This document shows, in pieces, positions 38,232 to 48,006 of a DNA stretch of 64,000 nucleotides. Source of the DNA: Nostoc sp. MG11 (GTDB lineage Bacteria; Cyanobacteriota; Cyanobacteriia; Cyanobacteriales; Nostocaceae); assembly GCF_014904695.1 (NCBI RefSeq), contig NZ_JACXXN010000025.1, forward strand, positions 1-64,000. The letters are read 5' to 3'. Every line of letters begins with the position of its first letter. The stretch's first letter is position 1. Made by a program: the position numbers and the translations under genes. The notes below the pieces were generated by a model. The model was not told the DNA's origin and made no database searches. It worked only from the letters and a program-made list of their open reading frames with translations.

Positions 38232-38756
38232 TCAGATATAGAGATGTTCAATAGCAATGCTCCGATCTTCAGCAACTTCGGCAAAGGTACGCAGTGTAGA
38301 TAGGGCGTTGACTGCGGCTCTAGCATTGTTGAGTGGATTATTAGAACCAAGTTGCTTGGCTAAGACGTTGCGAACTCCTGCCAGTTCCAACACAGTACGC
38401 ACAGCACCACCAGCAATTACCCCAGTACCAGGTGCAGCTGGGCGCATCATCACCTTAGCACCACCACCGACACCATCAATAGGATGGGGGATGGAGTTAG
38501 ATTTGGTAATTGGAATGTCAATCAAATGTTTTTTGCCGTCGGCTACGCCTTTTTTGACAGCACCAATTACATCTGAGGCTTTGCCTACTCCAACGCCGAC
38601 TTGACCGCGTTCGTTACCGACGACTACAATCGCTCGGAAGCTAAGCTTTTTACCGCCTTTGACGACCTTACTCACGCGTCGGATTTGGATAACCCGCTCT
38701 TGCCAGTTTGTTTCTTCTTTCTTTGTTCGGTTAGTTTTACGACGACCCGTTGCCAT
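38232..38756 (-). CDS. rpsE: Ribosomal protein uS5
   Basis: 174 residues from ATG 38756 ([18 protein letters not shown]), which has AGAGG eight bases upstream; the in-frame TTG two codons earlier is less likely. [20 protein letters not shown] is the double-stranded RNA-binding fold and [19 protein letters not shown] the conserved C-terminal region. It works in decoding fidelity. Confidence 0.95.
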   Translation of the reverse strand: MATGRRKTNRTKKEETNWQERVIQIRRVSKVVKGGKKLSFRAIVVVGNERGQVGVGVGKASDVIGAVKKGVADGKKHLIDIPITKSNSIPHPIDGVGGGAKVMMRPAAPGTGVIAGGAVRTVLELAGVRNVLAKQLGSNNPLNNARAAVNALSTLRTFAEVAEDRSIAIEHLYI

Positions 38757-38772
38757 AATCAATGCCTCTGTT

Positions 38773-38848
38773 AGTCAATGGTCATTAGTCATTAGTCATT
38801 AGTCATTTGCTCTTAATACAAGGGACAAAGGACAGATGACAAAGGACA
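38773..38848. repeat. Inverted heptamer array between rplR and rpsE
   Basis: Left arm of about six units (GTCAATG, GTCATTA x3, GTCATTT); right arm GGGACAAAGGACAGATGAC and AAAGGACAA in the opposite sense. The loop region is around 38812-38820. Period seven throughout. Confidence 0.75.
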
Positions 38849-38850
38849 AT

Positions 38851-39213
38851 TTAGAAATCTAAACCAGCCTCGCGTGCTGCATCGGCTAATGCTTTGACAC
38901 GACCATGATATAGGTTGCCACCACGATCAAAGACTACTTTAGTAATACCTTTTTCTAGCAATCTCACTGCGATCAATTTGCCAACTTGCGCCGATGCATC
39001 ACGATTAGCACCTGAACTTAAACTAGATTTCAACTCTGGTTCTACAGTCGAGGCTGCCACTAATGTATGATGCTGAGTATCATCAATGACTTGCGCGTAA
39101 ATATGTTCATTAGAGCGAAACACGGCTAACCGCGGACGCTCTGGGGAGCCGATAACTTTACCACGGACGCGTCGATGGCGACGCTCCTTTGATTCTCTAC
39201 GAGTAAGTTTCAT
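38851..39213 (-). CDS. rplR: Ribosomal protein uL18
   Basis: 120 residues. [18 protein letters not shown] and [20 protein letters not shown] are the conserved 5S rRNA-binding features. It follows rplF by two bases, so the pair is surely coupled. Confidence 0.97.
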   Translation of the reverse strand: MKLTRRESKERRHRRVRGKVIGSPERPRLAVFRSNEHIYAQVIDDTQHHTLVAASTVEPELKSSLSSGANRDASAQVGKLIAVRLLEKGITKVVFDRGGNLYHGRVKALADAAREAGLDF

Positions 39214-39215
39214 TT

Positions 39216-39764
39216 TTACTTCTTACCACTCTTACCAGTCTTACCAGCCTTGCGTCTTACCTCTTCACCGGCATAGCGAATGCCTTTACCTTTATAAGGT
39301 TCTGGTGGACGAACGGCACGAATTTTAGCTGCTGTGTTGCCTACTATTTCTTTGTCATAGCCGCTGACGATGACATTAGTAGTACCTTCTACTGCAAATT
39401 GAATTCCTTCAGGTGGAACAATTTGTACCTGATGGCTGTAACCCATATTTAAAACCAGGTTACGACCTTGAACTTGTGCTCGGTAGCCAACTCCTTGAAT
39501 TTCCAAACGGCGCTGAAAACCACTAGAAACTCCCTCGACCATGTTGGCAACCAAGGTGCGGCACAAACCGTGCATTTGACGAGATGCCTTTGTATCATCT
39601 CGTCGAGTTACCTGCAATGTTTCCCCTTCTTGGGAAACTGTAACAGCGGTAGGTAGATCGCGTGAAAGTTCCCCTTTAGGCCCTTTCACAACAACCTTTG
39701 TGCCATCAATCGCTACTTGGACTTTGGTGGGAACAGTAATTGGACGTTTACCAATACGAGACAT
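39216..39764 (-). CDS. rplF: Ribosomal protein uL6
   Basis: 182 residues. [20 protein letters not shown] opens the protein and [19 protein letters not shown] near the C-terminus is the family signature. It lies near the factor-binding site of the 50S subunit. It follows rpsH after a 93-bp spacer filled with heptamers. Confidence 0.97.
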   Translation of the reverse strand: MSRIGKRPITVPTKVQVAIDGTKVVVKGPKGELSRDLPTAVTVSQEGETLQVTRRDDTKASRQMHGLCRTLVANMVEGVSSGFQRRLEIQGVGYRAQVQGRNLVLNMGYSHQVQIVPPEGIQFAVEGTTNVIVSGYDKEIVGNTAAKIRAVRPPEPYKGKGIRYAGEEVRRKAGKTGKSGKK

Positions 39765-39771
39765 GACTTTT

Positions 39772-39857
39772 TGTCCTTTGTTATTTGTCCGTTGTCCTTT
39801 GTTATTTGTCCTTTGTCTTTTCCTAATGACAAATGACCAATGACAAATGACTAATGA
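39772..39857. repeat. Inverted heptamer array between rpsH and rplF
   Basis: Left arm: GTCCTTT, GTTATTT, GTCCGTT, GTCCTTT, GTTATTT, GTCCTTT, GTC. Right arm from 39822: CCTAATGACAAATGACCAAT then GACAAATGACTAATGAC. Seven left units face about five right units. The right arm ends at the rpsH stop codon. Confidence 0.8.
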
Positions 39858-40259
39858 CTACCAGACGTAGCAAAGCACCTCACCACCCAAGTTCTGACGC
39901 CGCGCTTCGCGGTCAGTCATGATGCCACTGGATGTAGAAATAATGGCGATGCCAATGCCGCCTAGTACTCTTGGTAATTCTTTTCTGTTGGAGTAAACGC
40001 GCAAACCTGGCTTACTCACTCGCTTTAAGGCGGTGATTAAAGGCTGGCGATTTTTGCCCTTGTATTTCAAGGAAATCACCAGATTACGCTTTACCCCTTC
40101 TTCGGCTTCTTCAAATTCAGAAATAAAGCCTTCCTCTCGCAGCACTTTAGCAATACTACGGGTCATTTTTGTAGCTGGCACTTGTGTAGTTTGATGCCTC
40201 GCCAAATTGGCATTGCGGATGCGCGTCAGCATATCTGCAATTGTGTCGTTAGCCGCCAT
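39858..40259 (-). CDS. rpsH: Ribosomal protein uS8
   Basis: 133 residues. [20 protein letters not shown] at the start and the C-terminal [19 protein letters not shown] are diagnostic. It binds the central domain of 16S rRNA and, in enterobacteria, represses its operon. It follows rplE after 20 bp. Confidence 0.97.
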   Translation of the reverse strand: MAANDTIADMLTRIRNANLARHQTTQVPATKMTRSIAKVLREEGFISEFEEAEEGVKRNLVISLKYKGKNRQPLITALKRVSKPGLRVYSNRKELPRVLGGIGIAIISTSSGIMTDREARRQNLGGEVLCYVW

Positions 40260-40279
40260 CGTTCCCTCTTTAGATGAAC

Positions 40280-40828
40280 TTATTGATCGCGAAAGGGCAT
40301 TCCCATTTCTTTAAGTAAGGCGCGGCCCTCTTCGTCGTTTTTCGCTGTGGTGATGATGGAAATATCCATACCACGGATTTGATCGATGCTGTCGTACTCT
40401 ACTTCTGGAAAGATTAGCTGTTCTCTTACACCCAGAGTATAGTTGCCGCGACCGTCAAAGCTTTTGGGACTAACGCCGCGAAAGTCTCGAATTCTAGGCA
40501 GTGCCAAGCTAATGAGTCGATCGACAAATGCGTACATCCGTTCGCCTCTGAGAGTAACCATGATGCCGACAGGCATACCTTGACGAATTTTGAAGCCCGC
40601 GATCGCCTTTTTTGCTCGCGTTACTACTGGCTTTTGACCAGCAATCAGCGCGATTTCGTTTATGGAAGCTTCGAGCGCCTTAGCATTTTGAGCCGCTTCT
40701 CCCAAACCTCGGTTAACAGTAACTTTCACCAACTTTGGTACTTGATGAACGTTGGTGTATTGAAACTGATTGATCAGTTTAGGGACGATTGTCTCTTGGT
40801 ATAAGCTTTTGAGTCTTGTTGGCGCCAT
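40280..40828 (-). CDS. rplE: Ribosomal protein uL5
   Basis: 182 residues. [33 protein letters not shown] and [18 protein letters not shown] are typical. It binds 5S rRNA and contacts P-site tRNA. Confidence 0.97.
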   Translation of the reverse strand: MAPTRLKSLYQETIVPKLINQFQYTNVHQVPKLVKVTVNRGLGEAAQNAKALEASINEIALIAGQKPVVTRAKKAIAGFKIRQGMPVGIMVTLRGERMYAFVDRLISLALPRIRDFRGVSPKSFDGRGNYTLGVREQLIFPEVEYDSIDQIRGMDISIITTAKNDEEGRALLKEMGMPFRDQ

Positions 40829-40890
40829 AGTTTCTTTTCCTAATTATCCCTGGGCTTGGTCAGGGAAGCTTATTTGTCCTCTATTACAAA

Positions 40891-40925
40891 GTTCTGTTCG
40901 CCGGAAGTCGGCGTACCCTGGGGGA
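40891..40925. repeat. Dispersed GC-rich element in the rplX-rplE spacer
   Basis: GTTCTGTTCGCCGGAAGTCG with a CGCCG/CGGCG stem (40899-40903, 40909-40913). The GTTCTGTTCGCC start matches the element in the deoC-recO spacer near 18573. Confidence 0.5.
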
Positions 40926-40950
40926 TCTTGCTACATACAGACTTTGCGCT

Positions 40951-40981
40951 TTGTCATTTGTCTTTTGCTAGTGACTAATGA
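40951..40981. repeat. Short inverted heptamer array before the rplX stop
   Basis: TTGTCATTTGTCTTTTGC faces TAGTGACTAATGACT. Only two units on each side, the smallest of the superoperon arrays. Confidence 0.55.
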
Positions 40982-41335
40982 CTATTTATCTAAAATCTCA
41001 CCAGTTTTCTTGAGTTTTCTCACCTTTTTGCCTTCTGGCGTAAAGGTGTAACAAACACGACTAGCGACGTTTTGCTTAGTAGAATAAAGCATCACATTAG
41101 AGCTATGAATCGGGGCTTCTTGGGTGACTATCCGCCCTGATTCACCTTCTTGCTGGGGTTTAACGTGCTTAGTTTTAATATTGACGCCTTTGACGACAAC
41201 TTTGCTCAGTTGAGGAAGCGCTTGGATAACTTCACCAACTTTGCCTTTATCTTTACCAGCAATTATCTGGACTGTATCGCCAGTTTTGACATGCATCTTG
41301 TGGAATACTTTTGGCTGATCTTTTCGGTATGCCAT
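40982..41335 (-). CDS. rplX: Ribosomal protein uL24
   Basis: 117 residues. The KOW motif is visible in [20 protein letters not shown], followed by [20 protein letters not shown]. It starts 50S assembly. The ATG overlaps the rplN stop by one base. Confidence 0.97.
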   Translation of the reverse strand: MAYRKDQPKVFHKMHVKTGDTVQIIAGKDKGKVGEVIQALPQLSKVVVKGVNIKTKHVKPQQEGESGRIVTQEAPIHSSNVMLYSTKQNVASRVCYTFTPEGKKVRKLKKTGEILDK

Positions 41336-41703
41336 TACAGCACCTCCGGAGCCAGAGAAACGATTTTGGTAAAGTTTTTCTCACGCAGTTCTCTTGCTAC
41401 AGGGCCAAAGACCCGTGTACCTCTAGGATTACCATCTTTGTTGATGATCACTGCGGCATTATCGTCAAAGCGAATACTCATACCACTGTCTCGATTTACG
41501 CCTTTGCGAGTACGAACAATTACCGCTTCCACAACATCAGATTTTTTTACAGCCATGTTGGGTGTAGCATCTTTAACAACAGCAATAATTTTATCGCCTA
41601 TACCGCCATAACGGCGATTGCCTCCACCTAAAATGCGGATGCACATTAATTTACGAGCGCCGCTATTATCTGCGACATTAAGGTAAGTCTGGGGTTGAAT
41701 CAC
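41335..41703 (-). CDS. rplN: Ribosomal protein uL14
   Basis: 122 residues. [20 protein letters not shown] and [20 protein letters not shown] are diagnostic. It is also the binding partner of RsfS, whose gene lies elsewhere in this window. Confidence 0.97.
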   Translation of the reverse strand: MIQPQTYLNVADNSGARKLMCIRILGGGNRRYGGIGDKIIAVVKDATPNMAVKKSDVVEAVIVRTRKGVNRDSGMSIRFDDNAAVIINKDGNPRGTRVFGPVARELREKNFTKIVSLAPEVL

Positions 41704-41751
41704 GATTAGTCTCCCGTGTGGTGCTGTTAGAAAACTAACAACTATGAGATG

Positions 41752-42000
41752 TTAAATAGATTTGACGTTGAGGACTTCTGTGACTTGCCAGCGCTTGGTT
41801 TTACTCAGGGGTCTGGTTTCTTGAATGCGGACGCGATCGCCCACTTTACACTTGCTTTCCTCATCGTGAGCTTTATAGCGCCGGGTTTGAACTACAATCT
41901 TGCCGTACTTGGGATGAGGAGCGCGGTTTTCCACAGCAACTACTACCGTTTTTTGCATTTTGTCGCTCACTACCAAGCCAACTCGTTCTTTGACTGCCAT
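41752..42000 (-). CDS. rpsQ: Ribosomal protein uS17
   Basis: 82 residues, an OB-fold protein. [19 protein letters not shown] and [20 protein letters not shown] are typical. It binds 16S rRNA early in assembly. It is 6 bp from rpmC. Confidence 0.97.
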   Translation of the reverse strand: MAVKERVGLVVSDKMQKTVVVAVENRAPHPKYGKIVVQTRRYKAHDEESKCKVGDRVRIQETRPLSKTKRWQVTEVLNVKSI

Positions 42001-42006
42001 AATCTC

Positions 42007-42234
42007 CTACTTTTCTTCTTTAGCCGATTGACTTGCTGCCCGTTGGCGCTCCGTCTCTATTGTTAGCAATTGGGCTAAGCGGTGTCGGGCGTGTCTGAAC
42101 TGGTGAGGTTTTTCTAGTTGTCTGGTTGCTTTTTGTAAGCGCAGCTGAAATAGTTGCCTTTTAATAGCAACAATTTCCTCAGCCAATTTTTGATCACTTA
42201 ATTCTCTAGCTTCTGAAATCTTGGGAAGAGGCAT
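42007..42234 (-). CDS. rpmC: Ribosomal protein uL29
   Basis: 75 residues, two helices ([20 protein letters not shown] and [20 protein letters not shown]). It lies by the peptide exit tunnel and forms part of the SRP/trigger-factor docking site. It starts 3 bp after rplP. Confidence 0.95.
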   Translation of the reverse strand: MPLPKISEARELSDQKLAEEIVAIKRQLFQLRLQKATRQLEKPHQFRHARHRLAQLLTIETERQRAASQSAKEEK

Positions 42235-42237
42235 AAC

Positions 42238-42663
42238 CTACTCCTGCTCCTCTGGTTTAGAGCGCACAATAAACTTGGTTTTTATGGGCAACTTAAATGA
42301 AGCTAAACGCATAGCTTCTCTGGCAATTTCTTCAGAAACGCCAGCGATTTCAAATAAAATTCGCCCTGGTTTAACGACAGCTACCCAAAACTCCGGCGAA
42401 CCTTTACCGGAACCCATCCGAGTTTCAGCAGGACGCATGGTTACAGGTTTGTCAGGGAAAATCCGAATCCAGATTTGTCCACCCCGACGAATGTAGCGGG
42501 TCATTGCCCGACGAGAAGCCTCAATTTGACGAGAGGTAATCCAAGCAGGTTCTTGAGCTTGGAGTGCAAAATCACCGAAGTTTAGGGTGCTGCCACGGCT
42601 GGCTAGTCCCTCCATCCGTCCGCGTTGTTGTTTGCGGAATTTAGTTCTTCTAGGACTTAACAT
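42238..42663 (-). CDS. rplP: Ribosomal protein uL16
   Basis: 141 residues. [19 protein letters not shown] and [20 protein letters not shown] are diagnostic. It organises the A site in the 50S subunit. It follows rpsC after a 96-bp repeat-filled gap. Confidence 0.97.
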   Translation of the reverse strand: MLSPRRTKFRKQQRGRMEGLASRGSTLNFGDFALQAQEPAWITSRQIEASRRAMTRYIRRGGQIWIRIFPDKPVTMRPAETRMGSGKGSPEFWVAVVKPGRILFEIAGVSEEIAREAMRLASFKLPIKTKFIVRSKPEEQE

Positions 42664-42666
42664 GGT

Positions 42667-42759
42667 TTGTCAAGAGTCAAGGGTCAAGGGTTATGGGTCA
42701 AGGTTGAAGTCAATGGTCAAAAAATCTTGGACTTTTGACTATGGATTTTTGACTCTTGA
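42667..42759. repeat. Inverted heptamer array between rpsC and rplP
   Basis: Left arm units GTCAAGA, GTCAAGG, GTCAAGG, GTTATGG, GTCAAGG and later GTCAATG, GTCAAAA. Right arm TTTTGACTATGGATTTTTGA then CTCTTGACTA. The unit sequence (GTCAAGG) differs from the GTCATTA type, but the period and mirror layout are the same. Confidence 0.75.
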
Positions 42760-43527
42760 CTATCCTTCATTTGAGCGGTCTTCAAATTGCTGACGACGGC
42801 GTTGTTGTTGACGGCGACGAGGTTCGCGGTCACGGTCACGATCGCGTGTTGTGGGTGGGGGCGGAGTTTCTTCCTGTCCAGGGATAATTTCTCCCTTAAA
42901 CACCCAGACTTTGATACCTAGAATGCCGTAAACCGTTTTTGCCGTGCAATAAGAGTAATCAATGTCCGCCCTTAAAGTATGTAGAGGTACTCTACCTTCA
43001 CGAGTCCACTCTGTCCGGGCAATTTCTGCACCATTAAGACGACCGCTGACTTGGACTTTAATGCCTTGAATTCCGGCACGTTGAGCACGCTGAATCGCTT
43101 GCCGTACTACCCGCCGAAACGAAACACGGCGTTCTAATTGTTGAGCAATGTACTCGGCAATTAAGTAGGCATCAGCATCAACTCGTTGTACTTCAACTAC
43201 GTTAATGCGAATTTGGCGATTGCTACCCAACAGTTCTTGGAGTCCGGTACGCAGTGATTCAATGCCTTGTCCACCGCGACCTACAACCACGCCTGGTCTT
43301 GCTGTACGTACTTCTAAGTCGATTTGGTCGGCTTTGCGCTCAATCCGCACCTCGGAAATCCCGGCGTTATTTTGAGCAAGTCTACCCAGCTTTTTTTCTA
43401 TGTATTGACGGAGTTTGTGGTCTTCTTGTAGAAGTTCTGGATAGCGTTCAGGAACGGCAAACCAACGGGATTGATGTTCGTGTGTAATACCTAGGCGAAA
43501 ACCAACTGGATGAATCTTCTGTCCCAC
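42760..43527 (-). CDS. rpsC: Ribosomal protein uS3
   Basis: 255 residues. The KH domain GxxG loop is in [15 protein letters not shown], and [15 protein letters not shown] is the conserved end of the C-terminal domain. About 30 further residues (from [14 protein letters not shown]) are a charged arginine, aspartate and glutamine rich tail beyond the family core. It lines the mRNA entry channel. Confidence 0.97.
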   Translation of the reverse strand: MGQKIHPVGFRLGITHEHQSRWFAVPERYPELLQEDHKLRQYIEKKLGRLAQNNAGISEVRIERKADQIDLEVRTARPGVVVGRGGQGIESLRTGLQELLGSNRQIRINVVEVQRVDADAYLIAEYIAQQLERRVSFRRVVRQAIQRAQRAGIQGIKVQVSGRLNGAEIARTEWTREGRVPLHTLRADIDYSYCTAKTVYGILGIKVWVFKGEIIPGQEETPPPPTTRDRDRDREPRRRQQQRRRQQFEDRSNEG

Positions 43528-43579
43528 AAATGCTTCCTCTAAAATTTCTTACTTTACGCAATTTTTCATGTAAACGTGC

Positions 43580-43936
43580 TTATTTCTCTGGGGCGGCTGC
43601 AACAGCCACAGTGATATGACACGTAGGCTTGCGAATTTGGTAAGCTCGACCTTGCGCTCTAGGTTGGAACCGTTTCAGCACTGGGCCTTGATCGGCATAC
43701 GCTTGGGTAATCACTAGCTGAGTCCGATCTAACCCTGCATTGTGTTCCGCATTGGCAGCAGCGCTTCTAAGAACCTTTAATATGGGTTCTGTAGCTCTAT
43801 AGGGCATGAATTCCAGGATAATTAGCGCTTCTCTATACGAGCGCCCACGAATTTGATCTAGTACACGACGCACTTTGTAAGCAGAAATACGTATAAATCG
43901 GGCGATCGCTTTGACTTCAGTAGTATCAGTAGCCAT
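43580..43936 (-). CDS. rplV: Ribosomal protein uL22
   Basis: 118 residues from ATG 43936, which has GGAG eight bases upstream; an in-frame start 21 bases earlier lies closer to the repeats. [20 protein letters not shown] and the exit-tunnel loop [18 protein letters not shown] are diagnostic. Confidence 0.95.
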   Translation of the reverse strand: MATDTTEVKAIARFIRISAYKVRRVLDQIRGRSYREALIILEFMPYRATEPILKVLRSAAANAEHNAGLDRTQLVITQAYADQGPVLKRFQPRAQGRAYQIRKPTCHITVAVAAAPEK

Positions 43937-43951
43937 AATTTTCTCCATTTT

Positions 43952-44016
43952 TGTCATTTGTTATTCGTCGTTTGTCATTTGTCTTTAGCTAATGACCAAT
44001 GACTAATGACTAATGA
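43952..44016. repeat. Inverted heptamer array between rpsS and rplV
   Basis: Left arm GTCATTT, GTTATTC, GTCGTTT, GTCATTT, GTCTTTA; then GC; right arm TAATGAC, CAATGAC, TAATGAC, TAATGAC. The arms are nearly adjacent, giving a long hairpin with almost no loop. The right arm ends at the rpsS stop. Confidence 0.8.
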
Positions 44017-44295
44017 CTACCTACCTGCTTTTTTGTCACTTTTACCATGACCCCTATAAGTACGTGTCGGGGCAAATTCACCCAACTTATGTCCCACCAT
44101 CTGCTCACTGACAAACACTGGAACGTGTTGGCGTCCGTTGTGAACAGCGATGGTATGACCCACCATTAGAGGCAAAATTGTCGAGGCTCTCGACCAAGTT
44201 TTAATGACTTGCTTTTCGTTTTTAGCATTCAGCTTTTCAATTTTGCTGAGCAGATGATCGGCCACAAAAGGGCCTTTTTTTAGAGAACGACCCAT
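44017..44295 (-). CDS. rpsS: Ribosomal protein uS19
   Basis: 92 residues. [39 protein letters not shown] and the tail [12 protein letters not shown] are invariant features. It sits in the 30S head next to uS13. Confidence 0.97.
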   Translation of the reverse strand: MGRSLKKGPFVADHLLSKIEKLNAKNEKQVIKTWSRASTILPLMVGHTIAVHNGRQHVPVFVSEQMVGHKLGEFAPTRTYRGHGKSDKKAGR

Positions 44296-44300
44296 AATCT

Positions 44301-44420
44301 TAAGTGCTGAGTTCTGAGTTCTAAATTTTAAGTTTCGAGTTTTGAGTCTTAAGTTTTGAGTTTTGAGTCTTAAGTTTTGAGTTCTTTAATTCCACTCAGC
44401 ACTCAGCACTCAGCACTCAT
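44301..44420. repeat. Heptamer arrays of two unit types between rplB and rpsS
   Basis: Plus strand begins TAAGTGCTGAGTTCTGAGTT, then seven-base units of the GAGTTTT and AGTCTTA kind, and ends with CACTCAG repeated about four times. The right CACTCAG units are the reverse complement of the left CTGAGTT/GTGCTGA units. The unit sequence differs from the other spacers, but the period is again seven. Confidence 0.75.
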
Positions 44421-44426
44421 AACTGA

Positions 44427-45290
44427 TTAAGACTCACGACCACCGCGACCGCGTTTAGAAGATTTGCGGCGGCGACGCACAATTAGTTTGCTGCTGGGTT
44501 TCTTAGGTTTGCGTGTCTTTGCACCCAAGGTGGGTTTACCCCAAGGTGTTACAGGCCCAGGTCTACCAATGGGTGCTCTACCTTCACCACCGCCGTGAGG
44601 GTGGTCAACTGGGTTCATGACGCTACCTCTGACCTTGGGACGGCGACCTTTCCAGCGATTTCGCCCTGCTTTACCTGCACTCAGGTTTCTGGCATCAGTG
44701 TTGCCTACTTGTCCAATAGTGGCGTAGCACTCACGCCGAATCAAGCGGACTTCTCCCGACGGCAACTTAAGAGTTACATAGTTACCTTCTTTTGCCACTA
44801 CTTGAGCGCTAGCACCAGCAGAACGCACGATTTGACCACCTTTTCCAGGAGTCAATTCCACGTTGTGAACACTTGTACCCAAGGGAATGTTTGACAAAGG
44901 TAAGGCGTTACCATCTTCAAAGGGGGCTTCAGGCCCAGCAATAACTATTGTTCCGACTTTCAACCCGTTTGGTTGGAGGATGTAACGCTTCTCGCCATCC
45001 TGGTAATACAAAAGGGCAATGCGAGCATTACGATTTGGATCGTATTCAATAGCTGCGACTTTGGCAGGAATATTACGCTTATCTCTTTTAAAGTCGATGA
45101 TCCTGTAAAGTTGCTTGTGTCCGCCACCCCGGCGACGGCTAGTAATCCGCCCTTGATTGTTCCGACCTTTGGCGCGATGTACCGATGTCGTGAGGGATTT
45201 CTCCGGCTCAGTTTTGGTAATTTCTGCAAAGTCGGAGATAGTAACTTGGCGAGTGCTGGGGGTATAAGGGCGATAAGAACGAGTACCCAT
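44427..45290 (-). CDS. rplB: Ribosomal protein uL2
   Basis: 287 residues, full length. The peptidyl-transferase-proximal motif [19 protein letters not shown] contains the conserved histidine, and the tail ends [16 protein letters not shown]. It is essential for subunit joining and peptide bond formation. It starts 7 bp after rplW. Confidence 0.97.
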   Translation of the reverse strand: MGTRSYRPYTPSTRQVTISDFAEITKTEPEKSLTTSVHRAKGRNNQGRITSRRRGGGHKQLYRIIDFKRDKRNIPAKVAAIEYDPNRNARIALLYYQDGEKRYILQPNGLKVGTIVIAGPEAPFEDGNALPLSNIPLGTSVHNVELTPGKGGQIVRSAGASAQVVAKEGNYVTLKLPSGEVRLIRRECYATIGQVGNTDARNLSAGKAGRNRWKGRRPKVRGSVMNPVDHPHGGGEGRAPIGRPGPVTPWGKPTLGAKTRKPKKPSSKLIVRRRRKSSKRGRGGRES

Positions 45291-45297
45291 CTTAGCT

Positions 45298-45612
45298 TTA
45301 AACCTCTGGGAATAGAACTTGTCTAATCTTGTCTTCGTCCCCAGGCGCGACAGTAACTATGGCTCGCTTATATTGGGGCTTGTAACCAATAAATCTGCCA
45401 ACGCGACGCTTTTTACGCGGTGGTAGCGCAGTATTGACTTGTACAACCTTGACTTGAAATAGGTCTTCGATCGCCGCTTTGATTTGGGGCTTGGTTGCTT
45501 TCGGAATTACTTCAAAAGTGTATTTATTCTGCTCCATCAGCATGGTCGCCTTCTCTGTGACAATTGGGCGACGTACTAAGTCAGCAAGATCACGGGGGTC
45601 AAAGCTAGGCAC
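45298..45612 (-). CDS. rplW: Ribosomal protein uL23
   Basis: 104 residues. [20 protein letters not shown] and [19 protein letters not shown] are typical. It is the docking site for trigger factor and SRP at the tunnel exit. It overlaps rplD by 8 bp. Confidence 0.97.
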   Translation of the reverse strand: MPSFDPRDLADLVRRPIVTEKATMLMEQNKYTFEVIPKATKPQIKAAIEDLFQVKVVQVNTALPPRKKRRVGRFIGYKPQYKRAIVTVAPGDEDKIRQVLFPEV

Positions 45613-46237
45613 TGTAGACCTCCTGGATTTTTTCTAGGGCTGATGCCGTAGTTACAATCTTGTCAGCGTGCAGCAAATCGTAAACATTTAGCTGGTCAGC
45701 TGCAATTAGCTTTAAATTTTCTATATTGCGGGCTGACAAATATACGTTTTCAGGAAACTCAGACAAAATTAACAGTGTCTTAGTTTCTGGTGCTGCTCCC
45801 CAACGAGCCAGTGCTGCCACTAATTCTTGGGTTTTTGGGCGGGATAGCTCGTTGCCAAATTCTTCTACTACAATCAAATCGTCAATACGACCGACCAAGG
45901 CTGTCCTCAGTGCTAAACGCCGTTCTTTGCGGTTTAACTTCAGATTGAAGTCTCTGGGCTTTGGCCCAAATATCACACCACCACCACGCCATAGTGGTGA
46001 ACGAATAGAACCTGCACGAGCACGACCAGTACCTTTTTGCCGCCAAGGTTTGCGACCGCCGCCTCTAACTTCGGAACGAGTTTTTGTACTGGCAGTTCCT
46101 TGGCGAGAATTGGTCAATTGTCGTACTAAGGCTCTATGCACAATATGCGCTGCCGTTTCCTCTTTAGCAACTCGCAACTCGAAGGTCTTCTCTCCGACTT
46201 GTTCCCCTTGCCAATTTTTAACTACACTTTCAACCAT
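45605..46237 (-). CDS. rplD: Ribosomal protein uL4
   Basis: 210 residues from ATG 46237 ([11 protein letters not shown]), preceded by AAGGA five bases away. An upstream in-frame ATG (MTNDKGQ) is part of a heptamer repeat and is not used here. [20 protein letters not shown] is the tunnel-reaching loop. In enterobacteria uL4 also represses the S10 operon; nothing here shows that for this organism. Confidence 0.95.
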   Translation of the reverse strand: MVESVVKNWQGEQVGEKTFELRVAKEETAAHIVHRALVRQLTNSRQGTASTKTRSEVRGGGRKPWRQKGTGRARAGSIRSPLWRGGGVIFGPKPRDFNLKLNRKERRLALRTALVGRIDDLIVVEEFGNELSRPKTQELVAALARWGAAPETKTLLILSEFPENVYLSARNIENLKLIAADQLNVYDLLHADKIVTTASALEKIQEVYSA

Positions 46238-46249
46238 TTTCCTTATTTG

Positions 46250-46286
46250 TCCTTTGTCATTAGTCATTAGTCATTTGACTAATGAC
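46250..46286. repeat. Heptamer hairpin between rplC and rplD
   Basis: A perfect 11-bp stem GTCATTAGTCA (46263-46273) and TGACTAATGAC (46276-46286) with a 2-base loop, preceded by further units. The right arm includes the first base of the rplC stop codon. Confidence 0.85.
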
Positions 46287-46921
46287 TACTTCCCAACTTG
46301 TTTTGCAGGCACAACGTTCACTAACGCCCCTGGTTTACCAGGAATGGCTCCTTTAATTAGTAATAAGTTGCGTTCCGCGTCTACTTTCACGACAGTCAGC
46401 TTGCGGATTGTGATGCGTTTACCGCCTAAACGCCCTGCCATCCGCTTACCTGGATAGACACGACCTGGCGTTGTACCAGCACCAATAGAACCTGGCGCTC
46501 TATGGTTTTTGGAACCATGTGACATTGGCCCCCGACCAAAGTTGTTGCGCTTCTGGTTCCCCGCAAAACCGCGGCCGATACTTGTACCGATTACATCGAC
46601 TATTTGACCTTCACTAAAAATATCTGCTTTAATCTGCTGACCTAAAGCATAATCACCTGAACTATCGGTGTGATACTCATTTAAATGACGCAATGCTGGC
46701 GCAGATGATTTAGACAAGTGACCCAACAGTGGCCTGTTTAAAGCTTTTGATTTAACTTCGTGATAACCGACTTGGATAGCAGCGTAACCGTCGGTTTGTT
46801 TCGTTTTAACTTGTGTAACTGTGCATGGCCCTGCTTGTATAACGGTGACAGGAATAGCTACTCCTGACGCGTCAAATATTTGGGTCATACCCAGCTTGGT
46901 GCCGAGAATACCTACTGACAC
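46286..46921 (-). CDS. rplC: Ribosomal protein uL3
   Basis: 211 residues. [20 protein letters not shown] opens the protein and [20 protein letters not shown] is the conserved loop near the peptidyl transferase centre. It is the first gene of the cluster; rpsJ is not upstream, as expected in cyanobacteria where it sits with tuf. The main promoter should lie in the long region before it. Confidence 0.97.
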   Translation of the reverse strand: MSVGILGTKLGMTQIFDASGVAIPVTVIQAGPCTVTQVKTKQTDGYAAIQVGYHEVKSKALNRPLLGHLSKSSAPALRHLNEYHTDSSGDYALGQQIKADIFSEGQIVDVIGTSIGRGFAGNQKRNNFGRGPMSHGSKNHRAPGSIGAGTTPGRVYPGKRMAGRLGGKRITIRKLTVVKVDAERNLLLIKGAIPGKPGALVNVVPAKQVGK

Positions 46922-48006
46922 TGCGACTGGTTCTCCTTTCTACTTGCTGACTTTGGAATTGGACTTTAGAGGACACATGATTGTCAACATTGGTCTTGGG
47001 TGGAGAGGCCTCCAAAATTTGGCGCAGCTGACGCCGAACCAGATTTCTCAGGACGCACCAAACTGTGTCCATACTGTTTGGTGAATCGCTTACTTTCACT
47101 CGCTGGCTCACCAGAATAGCCACAACTTCCCTCCCATTAGGAAGGAGTATCTTCTGGAATGATGCAAGGCGCTACAGCTTCAAGCTGTGTGCAGCAATGC
47201 TTTTGTCCAAGCAATTGCTCTGGCACTTCCTGGTTGCAGTTGGACTTAAGCGGATATTTTCCGCTCAGTATCCGTTAACTGAGACTGATGCAAAGCCGTG
47301 AAACCAACGCTACTGCTCAGTTTCTACTTCACTAAATACCTTAAGCTATCGTTTAAGGTTTTGCCTAGTTGTTCAGGGGCTACAGGAGTGAATGCAGCTT
47401 TTTTCTCATGGCTAGTTTTAATTTTAAGCTACAAGCTTAAAATTGACTGTACGAAATATCTAGCTTACCAGTGTTTTAACCAATTTGAGTCAGTTTGTCC
47501 AATTTACAATTGAGGCATTAACTAACTCAAACAGTGGGAACAAAAGGCAGCTTAATTTTCATGTTTGGTCACAATCTAATAATATATATCAATTATTCAT
47601 TTTTGTCTATAGATTCGACTAAATCCCTCTCTTTGCTTATCTATCAAGGGTAAGAGGCGAAATGGTCAACCTAAAGGTTGAGGCGATCGCAGCAAATCAA
47701 GTAACAAAGTTTGCAATCATAACAGATGCTTCCGAAAGCGCCCATGATTCATCTAGCAACTCACGAAATATTGTAGGGCTGACGCGGGGAATTGTGAGTC
47801 AAAGAACTGAGTACTGAATTGTAAGTAATATTTCTCTTCCCAGCTACAAGTAGGAAGTGTCTTCAATACAGAACAGAGAATTCAAAGCTTAAAATCCTAT
47901 TAACCTCATAAAGCGAACCAAATCTAGTTCATAAGTTATTGTTGAACTCAATCTCGCGGTTCACGGTAAATAATAGAGATATCTGAGTGGGATAAGACGA
48001 AAATTT
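46922..48006. other. 1.1-kb divergent region between rplC and ndhN
   Basis: The longest gene-free stretch of the window. It must carry the superoperon promoter (minus) and the ndhN promoter (plus). A strong hairpin lies at 47420-47444. The first 350 bases next to rplC are GC-richer and contain small palindromes, and may be a transcribed leader. No ORF or known RNA family is recognisable. Confidence 0.5.
47420..47444. other. Perfect 11-bp hairpin in the S10-cluster upstream region
   Basis: AATTTTAAGCT (47420-47430), loop ACA, AGCTTAAAATT (47434-47444). It is about 500 bases before the rplC start. Read on the minus strand it would form early in a long leader if the promoter lies upstream of it. 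Function not known. Confidence 0.5.

Noticed and set aside
41150-41611. 153-residue plus-strand open frame
   Set aside because: Antisense of rplX and rplN; no independent evidence.
45726-46457. 243-residue plus-strand open frame
   Set aside because: It is the antisense of rplD and rplC, whose proteins are unmistakable; the composition is typical of a shadow frame.
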